A DNA stretch of 64,000 nucleotides from NCBI GenBank assembly GCA_017550145.1, contig JAFZQG010000004.1, forward strand, positions 124,001 to 188,000. The letters run 5' to 3'. This document shows, piece after piece, positions 26,097 to 34,557 of the stretch. The notes under the pieces are model-generated. The model worked only from the letters and a program-made list of their open reading frames with translations, searched no databases and had not been told where the DNA came from. The stretch is from Erysipelotrichaceae bacterium (lineage in GTDB: Bacteria; Bacillota_I; Bacilli_A; Erysipelotrichales; Erysipelotrichaceae). The position numbers and the translations under genes were made by a program. The stretch's first letter is position 1; each line of letters starts with the position of its first letter.

Positions 26097-26164
26097 ATAT
26101 GTACTACAAGATTATTGTCTTCATATTGCAGATAATAATCGCTATTGTCACGTTTGTGATGTAG
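26093..26164 (+). CDS. Small hydrophobic membrane peptide B (putative type I toxin)
   Basis: 23 residues from TTG at 26093, with AAGGAGG seven bases upstream; an ATG at 26099 would give 21 residues but is 13 bases from that site. 'YYKIIVFILQIIIAIVTFVM' is a single membrane helix and a clear relative of peptide A. Codon-level differences between A and B with the hydrophobic pattern kept suggest selection on the peptide. Confidence 0.65.
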   Translation: MNMYYKIIVFILQIIIAIVTFVM

Positions 26165-26194
26165 TTTAAAGGTTTAATTCATTGCTGCGGCCCG

Positions 26195-26251
26195 AAAAAA
26201 GGGAAAGGATCGTGTTGAGACCACGATCCTTTCTTTTTAATTCATTACTGC
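26195..26251 (-). ncRNA. Putative antisense RNA B (antitoxin)
   Basis: Promoter TTGAGT (26281-26286), 17 bases, GATAAT (26258-26263) on the minus strand; ended by GAAAGGATCGTG / CACGATCCTTTC (26203-26214 / 26222-26233) plus six T. About 57 bases. Confidence 0.6.
26203..26238. terminator. Bidirectional terminator of unit B
   Basis: Twelve perfect pairs, seven-base loop, TTTTT on the plus side and TTTTTT on the minus side. Compared with unit A, two stem positions differ but stay paired. Confidence 0.8.
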
Positions 26252-26257
26252 AATAAT

Positions 26258-26286
26258 ATTATCTCATTTATTATCCATGGACTCAA
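26258..26286 (-). promoter_or_regulatory. Antisense promoter B
   Basis: Minus strand TTGAGT, 17 bases, GATAAT. Lies between the toxin unit and the end of the neighbouring lipoprotein gene. Confidence 0.65.
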
Positions 26287-26307
26287 CAACATTCGTGCGT
26301 CTTTTTA

Positions 26308-27795
26308 TCAGTTTTTATTCAGTTGTGTCCATCCTTGCGGAGCCGATGAATCAGGACCCATATAGATATAATCACCATCCTGATAAACGGTATCATAGGC
26401 AGTCGGAACCTTGATGGAATTGCCATCTACAGTTGTATACTCGTCTCTCTCGGTTATGACATCGCACCATTCATTGATAAATTTGTCCGAACCGTTATCG
26501 GTATACTCGCTGTCCCAGGAATTTATATCACCGGAACTTGGAGTGTAGACCTGTTCCATCAGATACTGGTGCATCATCTCGTTGAGGTACTGAGCATTGC
26601 GCTGTACGACATAGATGAACTCGTTGGAGAAGTTGGTGTTGGCTACGACGTTATCAAAGATCTGATAGTAATTGCTGTAGGCTTCCTCGGTATAGGCCGT
26701 GAAAGCTGCGGAATACGGAACAGTCCAGAGGTACTGGTCAAACATACCGCTTTCAATTTCGGCCATGATTACCGCCGAAGAAATCTCCACCTCATAGGCG
26801 TTGCCCTGAGTGATAAAGTAGGATGTTTTTTCAAAAGAACCCTCACACTGTTTGCCGTTGACGCCCTGCGTTGCGCTTAAGGCAGCCAGATAGGTATTGG
26901 CTTCGCCGTTTAAGGCAAGCTGATGTTCATAAGAGGCTTTCTGCTGATTGATGATCGTTCCTTTATAACCCATCGTACCTAAAATGTAATCGTTGTACTC
27001 ATGAGCGTTACGGTAATTGAGGAAGATGTTATAGAAGTCAAGATACGTTCCTTCAGCTACCCACGATCCGTTTCTGGCCATCTGCATATAGGCCATCGTC
27101 GAAGTAACTTCGATCCGGGCGTTGCCGTCAGGCGAAGTCATCGTCACCGTCGCAAAAGCCGGATACATGGTCGAACAGACACCCCACAGGACACTGACCG
27201 AAGCATTCCAGCCGTAAGGCACCAGTGCCAGTGCGGTCTTGATGCCATACTTAGGTTCTCTTAAAGTCTGTAAGGTATAGTAGACCGAGGTACTCGCGGC
27301 GTTCTCGGTGGTCATGTTTCCGTTTGATGCGTTGCCGGCATCTTCAGTTAATGTTGAAACATCCTGAGTCAGAGAAAGATAGAGATCATAATCTGATACA
27401 AACATGAAGTAGTAATCATAATAATATGTTCCGCCGATCATGCCGTTGTAGTAGGTGCCGTTGAACTGATCGCCGCCTTCATCGGTAAAAAAGAAGGCCT
27501 TATCTTCATATTTCCATTCGAGACTATAGAATTCACCGTCAACTTCATATGTACCGGTACCATCGGGATTGAGATGCAGACAATCATTATTAAGTTCCAG
27601 TTCGGTCCCGTCGGTATCACGGCATGAGATCGCATAATAATCGCCGGAGATATCCTCATCGACCATCACGCCCTGAGCTTCGGGGTTGATGTCGATCGCC
27701 GTGCCGTTTGTGTTTTCGTTATTATTTTTCTTGCCGCATCCGCTCAGAACCAGACACAGCAACAGAAGCAGGTTTATTATCTTCCTCATCTTCAA
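26308..27795 (-). CDS. Secreted lipoprotein of unknown function
   Basis: 495 residues with a lipoprotein signal (MKMRKIINLLLLL..., lipobox LSGC, Cys20) and an Asn/Lys-rich linker. Residues about 50-145 read as a small beta-barrel or lipocalin-like module ('LHLNPDGTGTYEVDGEFYSLEWKY', 'FNGTYYNGMIGGTYYYDYYFMF'). The second half, aromatic and Tyr-rich with 'VPYGWNASVSVLWG' and 'YNIFLNYRNAHEYND', is unrecognised. A role at the cell surface is all that can be inferred. Divergent from the GH13 gene. Confidence 0.75.
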   Translation of the reverse strand: MKMRKIINLLLLLCLVLSGCGKKNNNENTNGTAIDINPEAQGVMVDEDISGDYYAISCRDTDGTELELNNDCLHLNPDGTGTYEVDGEFYSLEWKYEDKAFFFTDEGGDQFNGTYYNGMIGGTYYYDYYFMFVSDYDLYLSLTQDVSTLTEDAGNASNGNMTTENAASTSVYYTLQTLREPKYGIKTALALVPYGWNASVSVLWGVCSTMYPAFATVTMTSPDGNARIEVTSTMAYMQMARNGSWVAEGTYLDFYNIFLNYRNAHEYNDYILGTMGYKGTIINQQKASYEHQLALNGEANTYLAALSATQGVNGKQCEGSFEKTSYFITQGNAYEVEISSAVIMAEIESGMFDQYLWTVPYSAAFTAYTEEAYSNYYQIFDNVVANTNFSNEFIYVVQRNAQYLNEMMHQYLMEQVYTPSSGDINSWDSEYTDNGSDKFINEWCDVITERDEYTTVDGNSIKVPTAYDTVYQDGDYIYMGPDSSAPQGWTQLNKN

Positions 27796-27889
27796 TCTCC
27801 TTTACTTCTTTCCATATATATTATAGAACAGTAAAAACAGCCCCAAAGAACGCCTTCCCTGAATTAAAATATAAGTAGAGGATCTATCC

Positions 27890-29761
27890 ATGGAAATCAA
27901 TAAAAACACAAAACTGAAAGATGTAATGCGCTCGGCTTCGGGGCATGATATCATCGCAAGACTTCTTTATGCGATCGGCCTTGATGAAGACCTGGTTGAG
28001 AAGACTCCTTTGGGAAACATTCAGATCAAAGCCTTAACGAAACTTTCTTTAGGTAAACTCAACGACAGTTCAATTGACGCCTTATTAAGGTTATTGAATT
28101 CCTTGAAGGACGAAGTAGAAGAAGATAAAGATGTTCCGATCAGGGAAGAATGGTGGAAGGAAGCAATTTTCTATCAGATCTATCCGCGTTCCTATTATGA
28201 TTCCAACGGTGACGGGATCGGCGACATCAAGGGTATTACGATGAAACTCGATCACATCAAATCACTCGGTGTCGATGCGATCTGGTGCTCACCTTTCTTT
28301 GATTCACCTAATGCGGACAACGGTTATGATATCCGTGACTATAAGAAAATCATGAAAGAGTTCGGCACGATGGAAGATGTGGAAGAACTGATCAGTGAAT
28401 GCCACAAACGCAATTTAAAGATCATCATCGACCTGGTTATGAACCACACCTCGGATGAACACGAGTGGTTCAGAAAAGCTCTTGAAGGCGATGAGAAGTA
28501 TTCGAATTATTATGTCTGGAAAGATGAACCGAATAACTGGACCTCTTTCTTCTCAGGCAGTGCCTGGCGTTACTTTGATGAAAAGAAGAAATATGCCTTA
28601 CACCTCTTTGCCGAGAAACAGATAGACCTCAACTGGGACAACCCCGAGGTCAGAGAAGAGATGTATGACATCGCCAACTGGTGGCTGGACAAAGGAGTCG
28701 ATGGCTTCAGACTGGATGTCGTAAGCTTCATCTCCAAGACACCGGGCTTGCCGGATGGGGATCCGACCATCGGTTCACTGATTTCCTTTGTGGGTGTCGA
28801 GCACTACTTCCATGGACCGAAGCTCGATGAATATCTTAACGAATTCAGTGAAAAGTGTCTGAAACCGCACAACGCCTATACTGTCGGTGAGTGCCCGGGC
28901 AACGGTCTTAAGATGTCAAGAATGATTACGGGTGATGACCGCAACGAATTAAGTCAGCTCTTCTCTTTCGATCATCTGGAGAATCCGGGCAAGATCAGAA
29001 TGGATGTCTATGATTTTGATTTAAGAAAGATGATGCCGGAAATCGTCAGATGGCAGACCCGCTACTCCAATCACTGCTGGCCAAGTGTTTTCTTTGATAA
29101 CCATGACAACCCGAAGATGTGTTCCAAGATCGACAAGAGCGGCAGATATGCGGAGAGATTAAATAAGTTGTTGGTAACTCTGCAGATGACTTTAAAGGGA
29201 ACGCCTTATATCTATCAGGGCAATGAGATCGGCATGATCGATTATCCGTTTACTTCAATCGATGAATACCGCGACATCGAAAGCATCAATCTCTATAATG
29301 ACCTCAAAGCCAAAGGCGTAAAGGAAAAGAAGATCCTGAAGAAATTATTATACGGATCACGAGACCATGCGCGTACCCCGATGCAATGGAACAGCGAAGC
29401 CAACGCCGGCTTCACTAAAGGAACACCTTGGATCGCCGTCAATCCGAACTACAGGGCATGCAACGTCGAAGTCGAAGAAAAAGACGAAAGATCGGTCTTG
29501 AGTTTCTACCGTAAAATCATTTCTTTGCGTAAAGAAAACAAGGCCTTGGTCTATGGCGATTTCAGACAGCTGACTACCGATCGAAACGTCTTTGCGTATA
29601 TCAGAGAAAAAGACGATCATAAATTCATGGTCATCATGAACCTGACAAACAGAGAACGTTCCTATCCGTTCAAGGTCGAAGGAAAGCTCTTAAGTTCCAA
29701 CTATGACAGCTATTCCAATCGCCTCAGAGCATACGAAGCGAACGTCTTTGCGATAAAATAG
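27890..29761 (+). CDS. GH13 alpha-glucosidase (oligo-1,6-glucosidase type) with N-terminal helical extension
   Basis: 623 residues. From about residue 85 it is a standard cytoplasmic GH13 enzyme acting on isomalto- or malto-oligosaccharides: 'FYQIYPRSYYDSNGDGIGDIKG', nucleophile Asp276 in 'GFRLDVVSF', acid/base Glu334 in 'TVGECPG', transition-state Asp406 in 'FFDNHDNPK'. The first 85 residues are an added helical domain ('LKDVMRSASGHDIIARLLY' and 'LTKLSLGKLNDSSIDALLRLL') like those attached to other Bacillota glycosidases. GAGG lies eight bases before the ATG. A sugar-nucleotide-type beta-helix gene follows 18 bases later. Confidence 0.93.
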   Translation: MEINKNTKLKDVMRSASGHDIIARLLYAIGLDEDLVEKTPLGNIQIKALTKLSLGKLNDSSIDALLRLLNSLKDEVEEDKDVPIREEWWKEAIFYQIYPRSYYDSNGDGIGDIKGITMKLDHIKSLGVDAIWCSPFFDSPNADNGYDIRDYKKIMKEFGTMEDVEELISECHKRNLKIIIDLVMNHTSDEHEWFRKALEGDEKYSNYYVWKDEPNNWTSFFSGSAWRYFDEKKKYALHLFAEKQIDLNWDNPEVREEMYDIANWWLDKGVDGFRLDVVSFISKTPGLPDGDPTIGSLISFVGVEHYFHGPKLDEYLNEFSEKCLKPHNAYTVGECPGNGLKMSRMITGDDRNELSQLFSFDHLENPGKIRMDVYDFDLRKMMPEIVRWQTRYSNHCWPSVFFDNHDNPKMCSKIDKSGRYAERLNKLLVTLQMTLKGTPYIYQGNEIGMIDYPFTSIDEYRDIESINLYNDLKAKGVKEKKILKKLLYGSRDHARTPMQWNSEANAGFTKGTPWIAVNPNYRACNVEVEEKDERSVLSFYRKIISLRKENKALVYGDFRQLTTDRNVFAYIREKDDHKFMVIMNLTNRERSYPFKVEGKLLSSNYDSYSNRLRAYEANVFAIK

Positions 29762-29779
29762 AAACCGGAGGTATTTATT

Positions 29780-30439
29780 ATGTATAAAACCAAAAGCCTT
29801 TTTGATCTGAACAACTCCATCGCCGGAGAATACCTGGAGAAGTATGAATATCCATGGGAAGCTTTGCCGGAGATCAAAAACATCATCAGAGAACTGATTG
29901 AAAAACTAGATAAAAACGAATACGAAGAAGTAAAGAAGGATGTCTGGGTCCATAAGACCGCTAAGATCCATCCGACTGCCGACTTGAACGGCCCGGCTAT
30001 TATCGGTCCGGAGAGCGAAGTCAGACCATCGGCCTATATCAGAGGCAACGCCATTATCGGCAAGGGCTGTGTTATCGGCAATTCCTGCGAGGTCAAGAAT
30101 GCCATTATATTTGATAAATCACAGGTCCCGCATTTCAACTATGTCGGTGACGCGATCCTTGGTTATCATGCCCATATGGGTGCAGGATCCATCATTTCCA
30201 ACCTCAAATCCGACGGCAAGGACGTTACGATCAGAGACGGTGAAGTCAAGATCGAAACGCATCTGCGTAAATTCGGCGCCATCATCGGCGATAATGCCGA
30301 GATCGGATGCAACAGCGTCTTAAATCCGGGCACAGTCATCGGAAAGAATTCCAACGTTTATCCTCTGGCCAGAGTAAGAGGTCTGGTTCCGGAGAATTCT
30401 ATCTATAAAGACGAAGATAACGTAGTGGAGAAGAAATAG
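29780..30439 (+). CDS. Left-handed beta-helix acyl/nucleotidyl-transferase-like protein (GlmU C-terminal type)
   Basis: 219 residues with hexapeptide repeats forming a left-handed beta helix: 'AKIHPTADLNGPAIIGPESE', 'AYIRGNAIIGKGCVIGNSCE', 'AIIFDKSQVPHFNYVGDAILG' and 'NAEIGCNSVLNPGTVIG'. The stretch 'VPHFNYVGDAILGYHAHMGAGSIISNLK' closely follows the acetyl-CoA-binding part of GlmU-like proteins. There is no nucleotidyltransferase domain. Likely an acyltransferase or a UDP-sugar pyrophosphorylase-related protein; substrate unknown. Directly abuts the HAD gene. Confidence 0.8.
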   Translation: MYKTKSLFDLNNSIAGEYLEKYEYPWEALPEIKNIIRELIEKLDKNEYEEVKKDVWVHKTAKIHPTADLNGPAIIGPESEVRPSAYIRGNAIIGKGCVIGNSCEVKNAIIFDKSQVPHFNYVGDAILGYHAHMGAGSIISNLKSDGKDVTIRDGEVKIETHLRKFGAIIGDNAEIGCNSVLNPGTVIGKNSNVYPLARVRGLVPENSIYKDEDNVVEKK

Positions 30440-31093
30440 ATGATTAAAGGCGTGATCTTTGATCTGGATGGCACTACAGTCTATACCTTACAGGATCTCT
30501 GCGATGCGCTGAATGTTGCCTTGAAGAGTTTTTCTTTTCCCGAAGTAGACCTCGAAACCGTCAGAAAAGGATTAGGCAACGGTGCGATGAGGCTGATTCG
30601 TGCCGTCGCTCCAAAAGACATCGATGACGAAACAGCCGAAAGACTCTGTCGTAAATATCTGGATACCTATATTAATATATGTACCGATAAATCAATACCT
30701 TATCCCGGTGTCAGCGAACTGTTAAGGGAGCTTCAGAACAGAGGAGTTAAGATCGCCATCAATTCCAACAAAGGTGACAACCTGTCAAAGAAGATAATTG
30801 CCTATGATTTCCCGGACATAAATTTCGTAGATGTCTATGGGGACAGAGAAGGCGTGATCAAAAAGCCCGATCCAAAGGGAGCCAACGATCTGGTGGAAAT
30901 GATGAAGCTGGATAAAAGCGAAGTCCTTTATGTCGGCGACAGCGAAGTCGATGTCAAGACCGCCAGAAACGCAAACCTTAAATCTGTCGGTTGTCTCTGG
31001 GGTTATCGGGATTATGAAACCCTGAAAGAAGCCGGAGCCGATTATATTATCGAAAAACCTCAAGAGATTCTCTCTTTACTGGAGGAGTTATGA
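30440..31093 (+). CDS. HAD hydrolase, phosphoglycolate phosphatase-like
   Basis: 217 residues. Motif I 'GVIFDLDGTTVYT', motif II 'IAINSNKGDN', motif III Lys in 'VIKKPDPKG' and motif IV 'VLYVGDSEVDVKTARNA' are complete, with a helical cap between I and II as in Gph/PGMase relatives. It begins with the base after the beta-helix gene ends and overlaps the next lipoprotein by four bases (ATGA), so the three form one unit. Substrate cannot be told. Confidence 0.88.
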   Translation: MIKGVIFDLDGTTVYTLQDLCDALNVALKSFSFPEVDLETVRKGLGNGAMRLIRAVAPKDIDDETAERLCRKYLDTYINICTDKSIPYPGVSELLRELQNRGVKIAINSNKGDNLSKKIIAYDFPDINFVDVYGDREGVIKKPDPKGANDLVEMMKLDKSEVLYVGDSEVDVKTARNANLKSVGCLWGYRDYETLKEAGADYIIEKPQEILSLLEEL

Positions 31094-31998
31094 AAAAACT
31101 GTTAATAATCATTTTATGTGTATTGTGCCTGTGCGGCTGCAGTGAAGCAGGAAACGCGGCAGCAGTCGATAATATCGACACCAACGGCGGCAAGACAACA
31201 CCGGATAACACCGAAACAAAACCGCAGAACGATGAAGCCACATTGATCGATAAGTATCTTGAAGCGATGGAAGAAGATACGGTCTTAGAGATCTATTATC
31301 TTGGCACCCTCAGTTTCGATAATTCTTTTGACAACATCATGAAAAGAGCTGAAGAAGAATTCGGTCTTGAACTGGTCAAGGAATTAAACGAAAGAGTTTT
31401 CTATGGAACCGACGATGATGCGGTCGAAAATGTCTATCTGATCATTCCAAACAAAGGGGTCGACATTGCGCTTGATCCTTCAAATCTGGAACACACCGAT
31501 ATGTTTAATCTGAATTTCAAAGAAGAAAACGCCGCACCGTTTATCTACGTTGAAGAAGATACCTTTATGAATCCTGCCGCCGTGATGAGCGTAACATATA
31601 AAAACAAAGACGGAGAAACAGAGACCGAAAAGGTATATACCGGCCTGGACACAGTCTTCAGAAGAGTCAGGACCGGCGAATATGAAAACATCGTCGATAT
31701 GACCAATTATGATTTCTTTACTTCTGCCGAAAGAGGCATGTATAACCAGGGCATCTTTGACAAACTCTACAACGATGCGCCGGCTGTCAACCAGGACTTA
31801 CAGAGCGAATACTATAAAGCCTATTCCGACAGAGAGCTTGTCTATAACGACAATATGTATATGGTCTATGAGATCAGAGGTGTCAACGAAGGAACCAAGG
31901 GTTACTTCTATGCGATCCACTACGACCACGTGACCGGAGAATACAAATATATGATTTCCCGCGACGGAATCAAATGGAACGATTCCTTCGGTGAATAA
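31090..31998 (+). CDS. Lipoprotein of unknown function
   Basis: 302 residues, signal peptide with lipobox CGC (Cys17) and an Asn/Thr/Lys linker. The mature part is acidic and has no motif I know; 'VENVYLIIPNKGVDIALDP' and 'MSVTYKNKDGETETEKVYTGLD' look like beta-rich extracellular domains. GGAGG precedes the ATG. Ten bases later the PRD regulator begins. Confidence 0.75.
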   Translation: MKKLLIIILCVLCLCGCSEAGNAAAVDNIDTNGGKTTPDNTETKPQNDEATLIDKYLEAMEEDTVLEIYYLGTLSFDNSFDNIMKRAEEEFGLELVKELNERVFYGTDDDAVENVYLIIPNKGVDIALDPSNLEHTDMFNLNFKEENAAPFIYVEEDTFMNPAAVMSVTYKNKDGETETEKVYTGLDTVFRRVRTGEYENIVDMTNYDFFTSAERGMYNQGIFDKLYNDAPAVNQDLQSEYYKAYSDRELVYNDNMYMVYEIRGVNEGTKGYFYAIHYDHVTGEYKYMISRDGIKWNDSFGE

Positions 31999-32007
31999 CG
32001 GATAGCG

Positions 32008-34023
32008 ATGCAGATATCCAAGAACCGTCACATCATGATTCTTTATTATCTGGCGAGAAACGCCGAATTTGCGACAGCCGAAACGCTGGCGCATTTTTCG
32101 CAATCATCGACCAGAACCGTCAAAGACGATATTCCATATCTCAACAAACAATTAAAGGAAGAGAATATCGGTGAGATCGAGGCGATCAAAGGCAAGGGCT
32201 ACAGACTTCATTCTTTTGGCGGCACAGAATATGACGAGTTCTATACCAGGATAAATGTCCTGTATTCGATGTTTCATAACCGATCCATCGAATCGATAAA
32301 CAGATCCTTATATATATTAAAGAGATTACTGATGGATGAATATGTGTTGATCGATGATTTAGCCGAAGAGCTTTATCTGTCGCGATCCGCCATCAGAAAC
32401 GATATGACCTGGGCGATCCGTTTCCTGGAGTCATATCACATTGAAGCCAAAATCGTTGCCAACAAGGGCTATCACACTGAGGGCAAGGAACAGGATATCA
32501 GAAGCGCTCTGGTGGAACTTCGCTGTTCGCAATACCATGAATTCCAGCCGTTATTCCCTTATCAGAAATTCGATGATGAATTCAGAATAAATAATAAAAA
32601 CTATTACAGCGATCTGCGTAAAGCCTTTCTTGATGTGCTTCGTTCCACAAGGATCACAATCTTTGATATTGCCACCAAGAAAGTCACCAGCCACATCTGT
32701 CTGATGGCCAACCGTATTAAGGAAGGAAAACTGGTACAGATCGATGAGAAGATGGCTGATGAGATCAGGGCGACCTACGACTACGAAGTAGCCAAACTGG
32801 TCTTTGCGGACAAGACTATTAAGAGCTATGTCGAACCGCCGGAGATCGAGATCGTCAACTTCGCAAGGCTTTTACTGATAAACAGAGATATCGATATGCG
32901 GGTCAACGGCATCGATGATCTGCCTCTTGATCTGGTCAAAGAAAACCTCAAACTGTTTAATGAAATACTCGATGATATGAGCAACTCTTTCGCTGCCAAG
33001 ATCCACAAGACCGATCTGTTTAAAGTATACGAAAGAGATTTTGAATCACTGATGTTGCAGATGTATCTGAAATATCATTTTGACTATACCGGCAAGATCC
33101 GTCTGGTCACTTATACCGAAGAAGATGATACACTGTTTTCACCGATCCCGTTTGAGCTGACAAGAGCTTTGATCTCCAGGTTGCAGCTGAGACTTAAAAC
33201 TCCGATCAGAGATCAGCTGGTTTCTTCTTTTGCGGCTCTTTATGAAAGAATGCTTAAGAAGGTCACCTATCCGTACCGCAAACAGCGTCTGGCTGTCACT
33301 TCGACCGAAGGTCTGGTTTATTCCAAACACCTGGCTGAAAGCATGAAGGAACTCTATGGCCAGTATATCCAGTCGATCGATGTGTTCAATCTCTATGAAA
33401 TGAGAAAGATCAGATTTGAAGACTATGATGCTCTGGCACATTCGGGCTTTATCCTTTACTATAACTATCCGTTACCGTTAATAAACTTAAGAGAACTGGA
33501 CTACGAAAAAGGCAATAACGACTTCTTCGAAAACATCTTCCGTAAAGGGTACGACCTCAGCGAGATTGAAAGCATCAAGAAAACGATGACGATCCATACC
33601 GATACCAACATCAAGGATATCGATTCGTTTGTTGAAGCACTGTCATACAGATACGGCAAAGACGACAAGTCTCAGAAGATCCTTTATGATCAGTACAAGG
33701 ATAACGAGCAGATCATCAACCACTACTATGCCAGAAACGGCATAATGCTGCTGTTCATGCCTTATGTGCTTACCGGAAGAGATGTTTTTGATATCTATAT
33801 TCCGGCGCATACCGTCTATTACGGTCAGGATATGGAAATGAAGGCCATGATTGCGGTAACGATCGATAATAAGATTTCCTTACCGGATATGAAGATCCTC
33901 GATCATGTTTTAAGATATATCGCTCAGGTCGACGGAACGATCGAAGATCTTTTGGAAGATAAAGACGGTACTCTGGAGAGGATTTTCGTCGGCATTATCA
34001 GAAGAAGCTTCTATAACAGATAA
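32008..34023 (+). CDS. PRD-containing transcriptional regulator (BglG/MtlR type)
   Basis: 671 residues. Two N-terminal helix-turn-helix regions ('FATAETLAHFSQSSTRTVKDD' at 20-40 and 'LIDDLAEELYLSRSAIRNDM' at 112-131) are followed by PRD-like helical domains and a C-terminal part reminiscent of PTS EIIA/EIIB regulatory domains ('VLTGRDVFDIYIPAHTVYYG'). Such proteins are activated or silenced by PTS phosphorylation. It lies directly before the mannose-type PTS operon, whose promoter carries palindromes, so that operon is its likely target. Confidence 0.85.
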   Translation: MQISKNRHIMILYYLARNAEFATAETLAHFSQSSTRTVKDDIPYLNKQLKEENIGEIEAIKGKGYRLHSFGGTEYDEFYTRINVLYSMFHNRSIESINRSLYILKRLLMDEYVLIDDLAEELYLSRSAIRNDMTWAIRFLESYHIEAKIVANKGYHTEGKEQDIRSALVELRCSQYHEFQPLFPYQKFDDEFRINNKNYYSDLRKAFLDVLRSTRITIFDIATKKVTSHICLMANRIKEGKLVQIDEKMADEIRATYDYEVAKLVFADKTIKSYVEPPEIEIVNFARLLLINRDIDMRVNGIDDLPLDLVKENLKLFNEILDDMSNSFAAKIHKTDLFKVYERDFESLMLQMYLKYHFDYTGKIRLVTYTEEDDTLFSPIPFELTRALISRLQLRLKTPIRDQLVSSFAALYERMLKKVTYPYRKQRLAVTSTEGLVYSKHLAESMKELYGQYIQSIDVFNLYEMRKIRFEDYDALAHSGFILYYNYPLPLINLRELDYEKGNNDFFENIFRKGYDLSEIESIKKTMTIHTDTNIKDIDSFVEALSYRYGKDDKSQKILYDQYKDNEQIINHYYARNGIMLLFMPYVLTGRDVFDIYIPAHTVYYGQDMEMKAMIAVTIDNKISLPDMKILDHVLRYIAQVDGTIEDLLEDKDGTLERIFVGIIRRSFYNR

Positions 34024-34025
34024 TT

Positions 34026-34057
34026 CACTTAATTAAGTGCAATATAATGCATTGCAC
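34026..34057 (+). promoter_or_regulatory. Promoter/operator region of the mannose-type PTS operon
   Basis: TATAAT (34043-34048) without a good -35. A perfect 14-bp palindrome CACTTAATTAAGTG (34026-34039) covers the -35 area and a second inverted repeat GTGCAAT / ATTGCAC (34037-34043 / 34051-34057) encloses the -10. This points to activator- or repressor-dependent transcription, presumably by the adjacent PRD regulator. Confidence 0.6.
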
Positions 34058-34074
34058 CTGATTTAGTAAAAATC

Positions 34075-34110
34075 ATAGCATTAACAAGCATGGCTGTTAA
34101 TGCTATTTTT
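34075..34110 (+). terminator. Terminator/attenuator before the mannose-type PTS operon
   Basis: ATAGCATTAACA / TGTTAATGCTAT, 12 perfect pairs, eight-base loop, then TTTTT. As it lies between the TATAAT and the EIIA gene, it either ends the regulator transcript or attenuates the PTS transcript. Confidence 0.75.
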
Positions 34111-34129
34111 AAATCAGGAGAAATACACT

Positions 34130-34543
34130 ATGTTAAAAATTTTTATTTCGTCACATGGTCATTTTGCCAGCGGTATCAAAAGCTCGGTAGAAATACTGAT
34201 GGGACCAAACCCGAGGATCACAGTATTTGATGCCTATGTCACTCAGGAAAGCGTTCAGGAACATCTGGATAAATTCTATGAGACAGTTAATGAAAATGAT
34301 ACCGTACTGCTTCTCTCCGACCTTTACGGAGGAAGCGTCAACCAGGTCATGTACACATACCTGGAGAAACCTAACACCACTTTAATTGCCGGTGTCAACC
34401 TGGCACTGGTGCTGGAACTGGCTGTCCGTGAAGAGATCACGGTTGAAGAAGTTAAACAGCTGGTTGAACAGAGCAGAGAAATGCTCAGAGTAGTAGAGTT
34501 TGAAAAGAACGAAGAAGTAAAAGAAGACGAGGACTTCTTTTAG
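34130..34543 (+). CDS. PTS EIIA component, mannose family
   Basis: 137-residue cytoplasmic phosphocarrier. His9 in 'FISSHGHFASGI' is the phosphorylation site; 'VLLLSDLYGGSVNQ' is the family's second signature. The start is the ATG at 34130, with GGAG nine bases upstream. First gene of an EIIA-EIIB-EIIC-EIID operon. Confidence 0.93.
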   Translation: MLKIFISSHGHFASGIKSSVEILMGPNPRITVFDAYVTQESVQEHLDKFYETVNENDTVLLLSDLYGGSVNQVMYTYLEKPNTTLIAGVNLALVLELAVREEITVEEVKQLVEQSREMLRVVEFEKNEEVKEDEDFF

Positions 34544-34557
34544 GAAAGGAAAATCAA

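Larger units (their letters stand above)
26173..26251 (+). repeat. Direct repeat pair B flanking the terminator
   Basis: TTTAATTCATTGCTGC (26173-26188) and TTTAATTCATTACTGC (26236-26251), 15 of 16 identical, one on each side of the hairpin. The repeat sequence differs from that of unit A, which would make each antisense RNA specific to its own toxin mRNA. Confidence 0.65.
25500..26290. repeat. Tandem array of type I toxin-antitoxin-like units (two full, one antisense-only)
   Basis: A 0.9-kb stretch (25404-26307) holds no ordinary gene. Two full units (25521-25823 and 25994-26286) share a 5' leader, a short leader frame beginning M-x-x-FLRAA, a good ribosome site, a 23-25 residue hydrophobic peptide, an 8-base element pairing back to the leader, a GAAAGG-type hairpin flanked by a direct repeat, and a minus-strand promoter. 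A middle unit (about 25865-25959) keeps only the hairpin and the minus-strand promoter. The layout is that of par/Fst-type convergent toxin mRNA and antisense RNA. Confidence 0.75.

Noticed and set aside
25404-26307. CRISPR-like or insertion-sequence repeat
   Set aside because: Units are long, carry promoters, hairpins and small frames; no short regular repeats, no transposase, no terminal inverted repeats.
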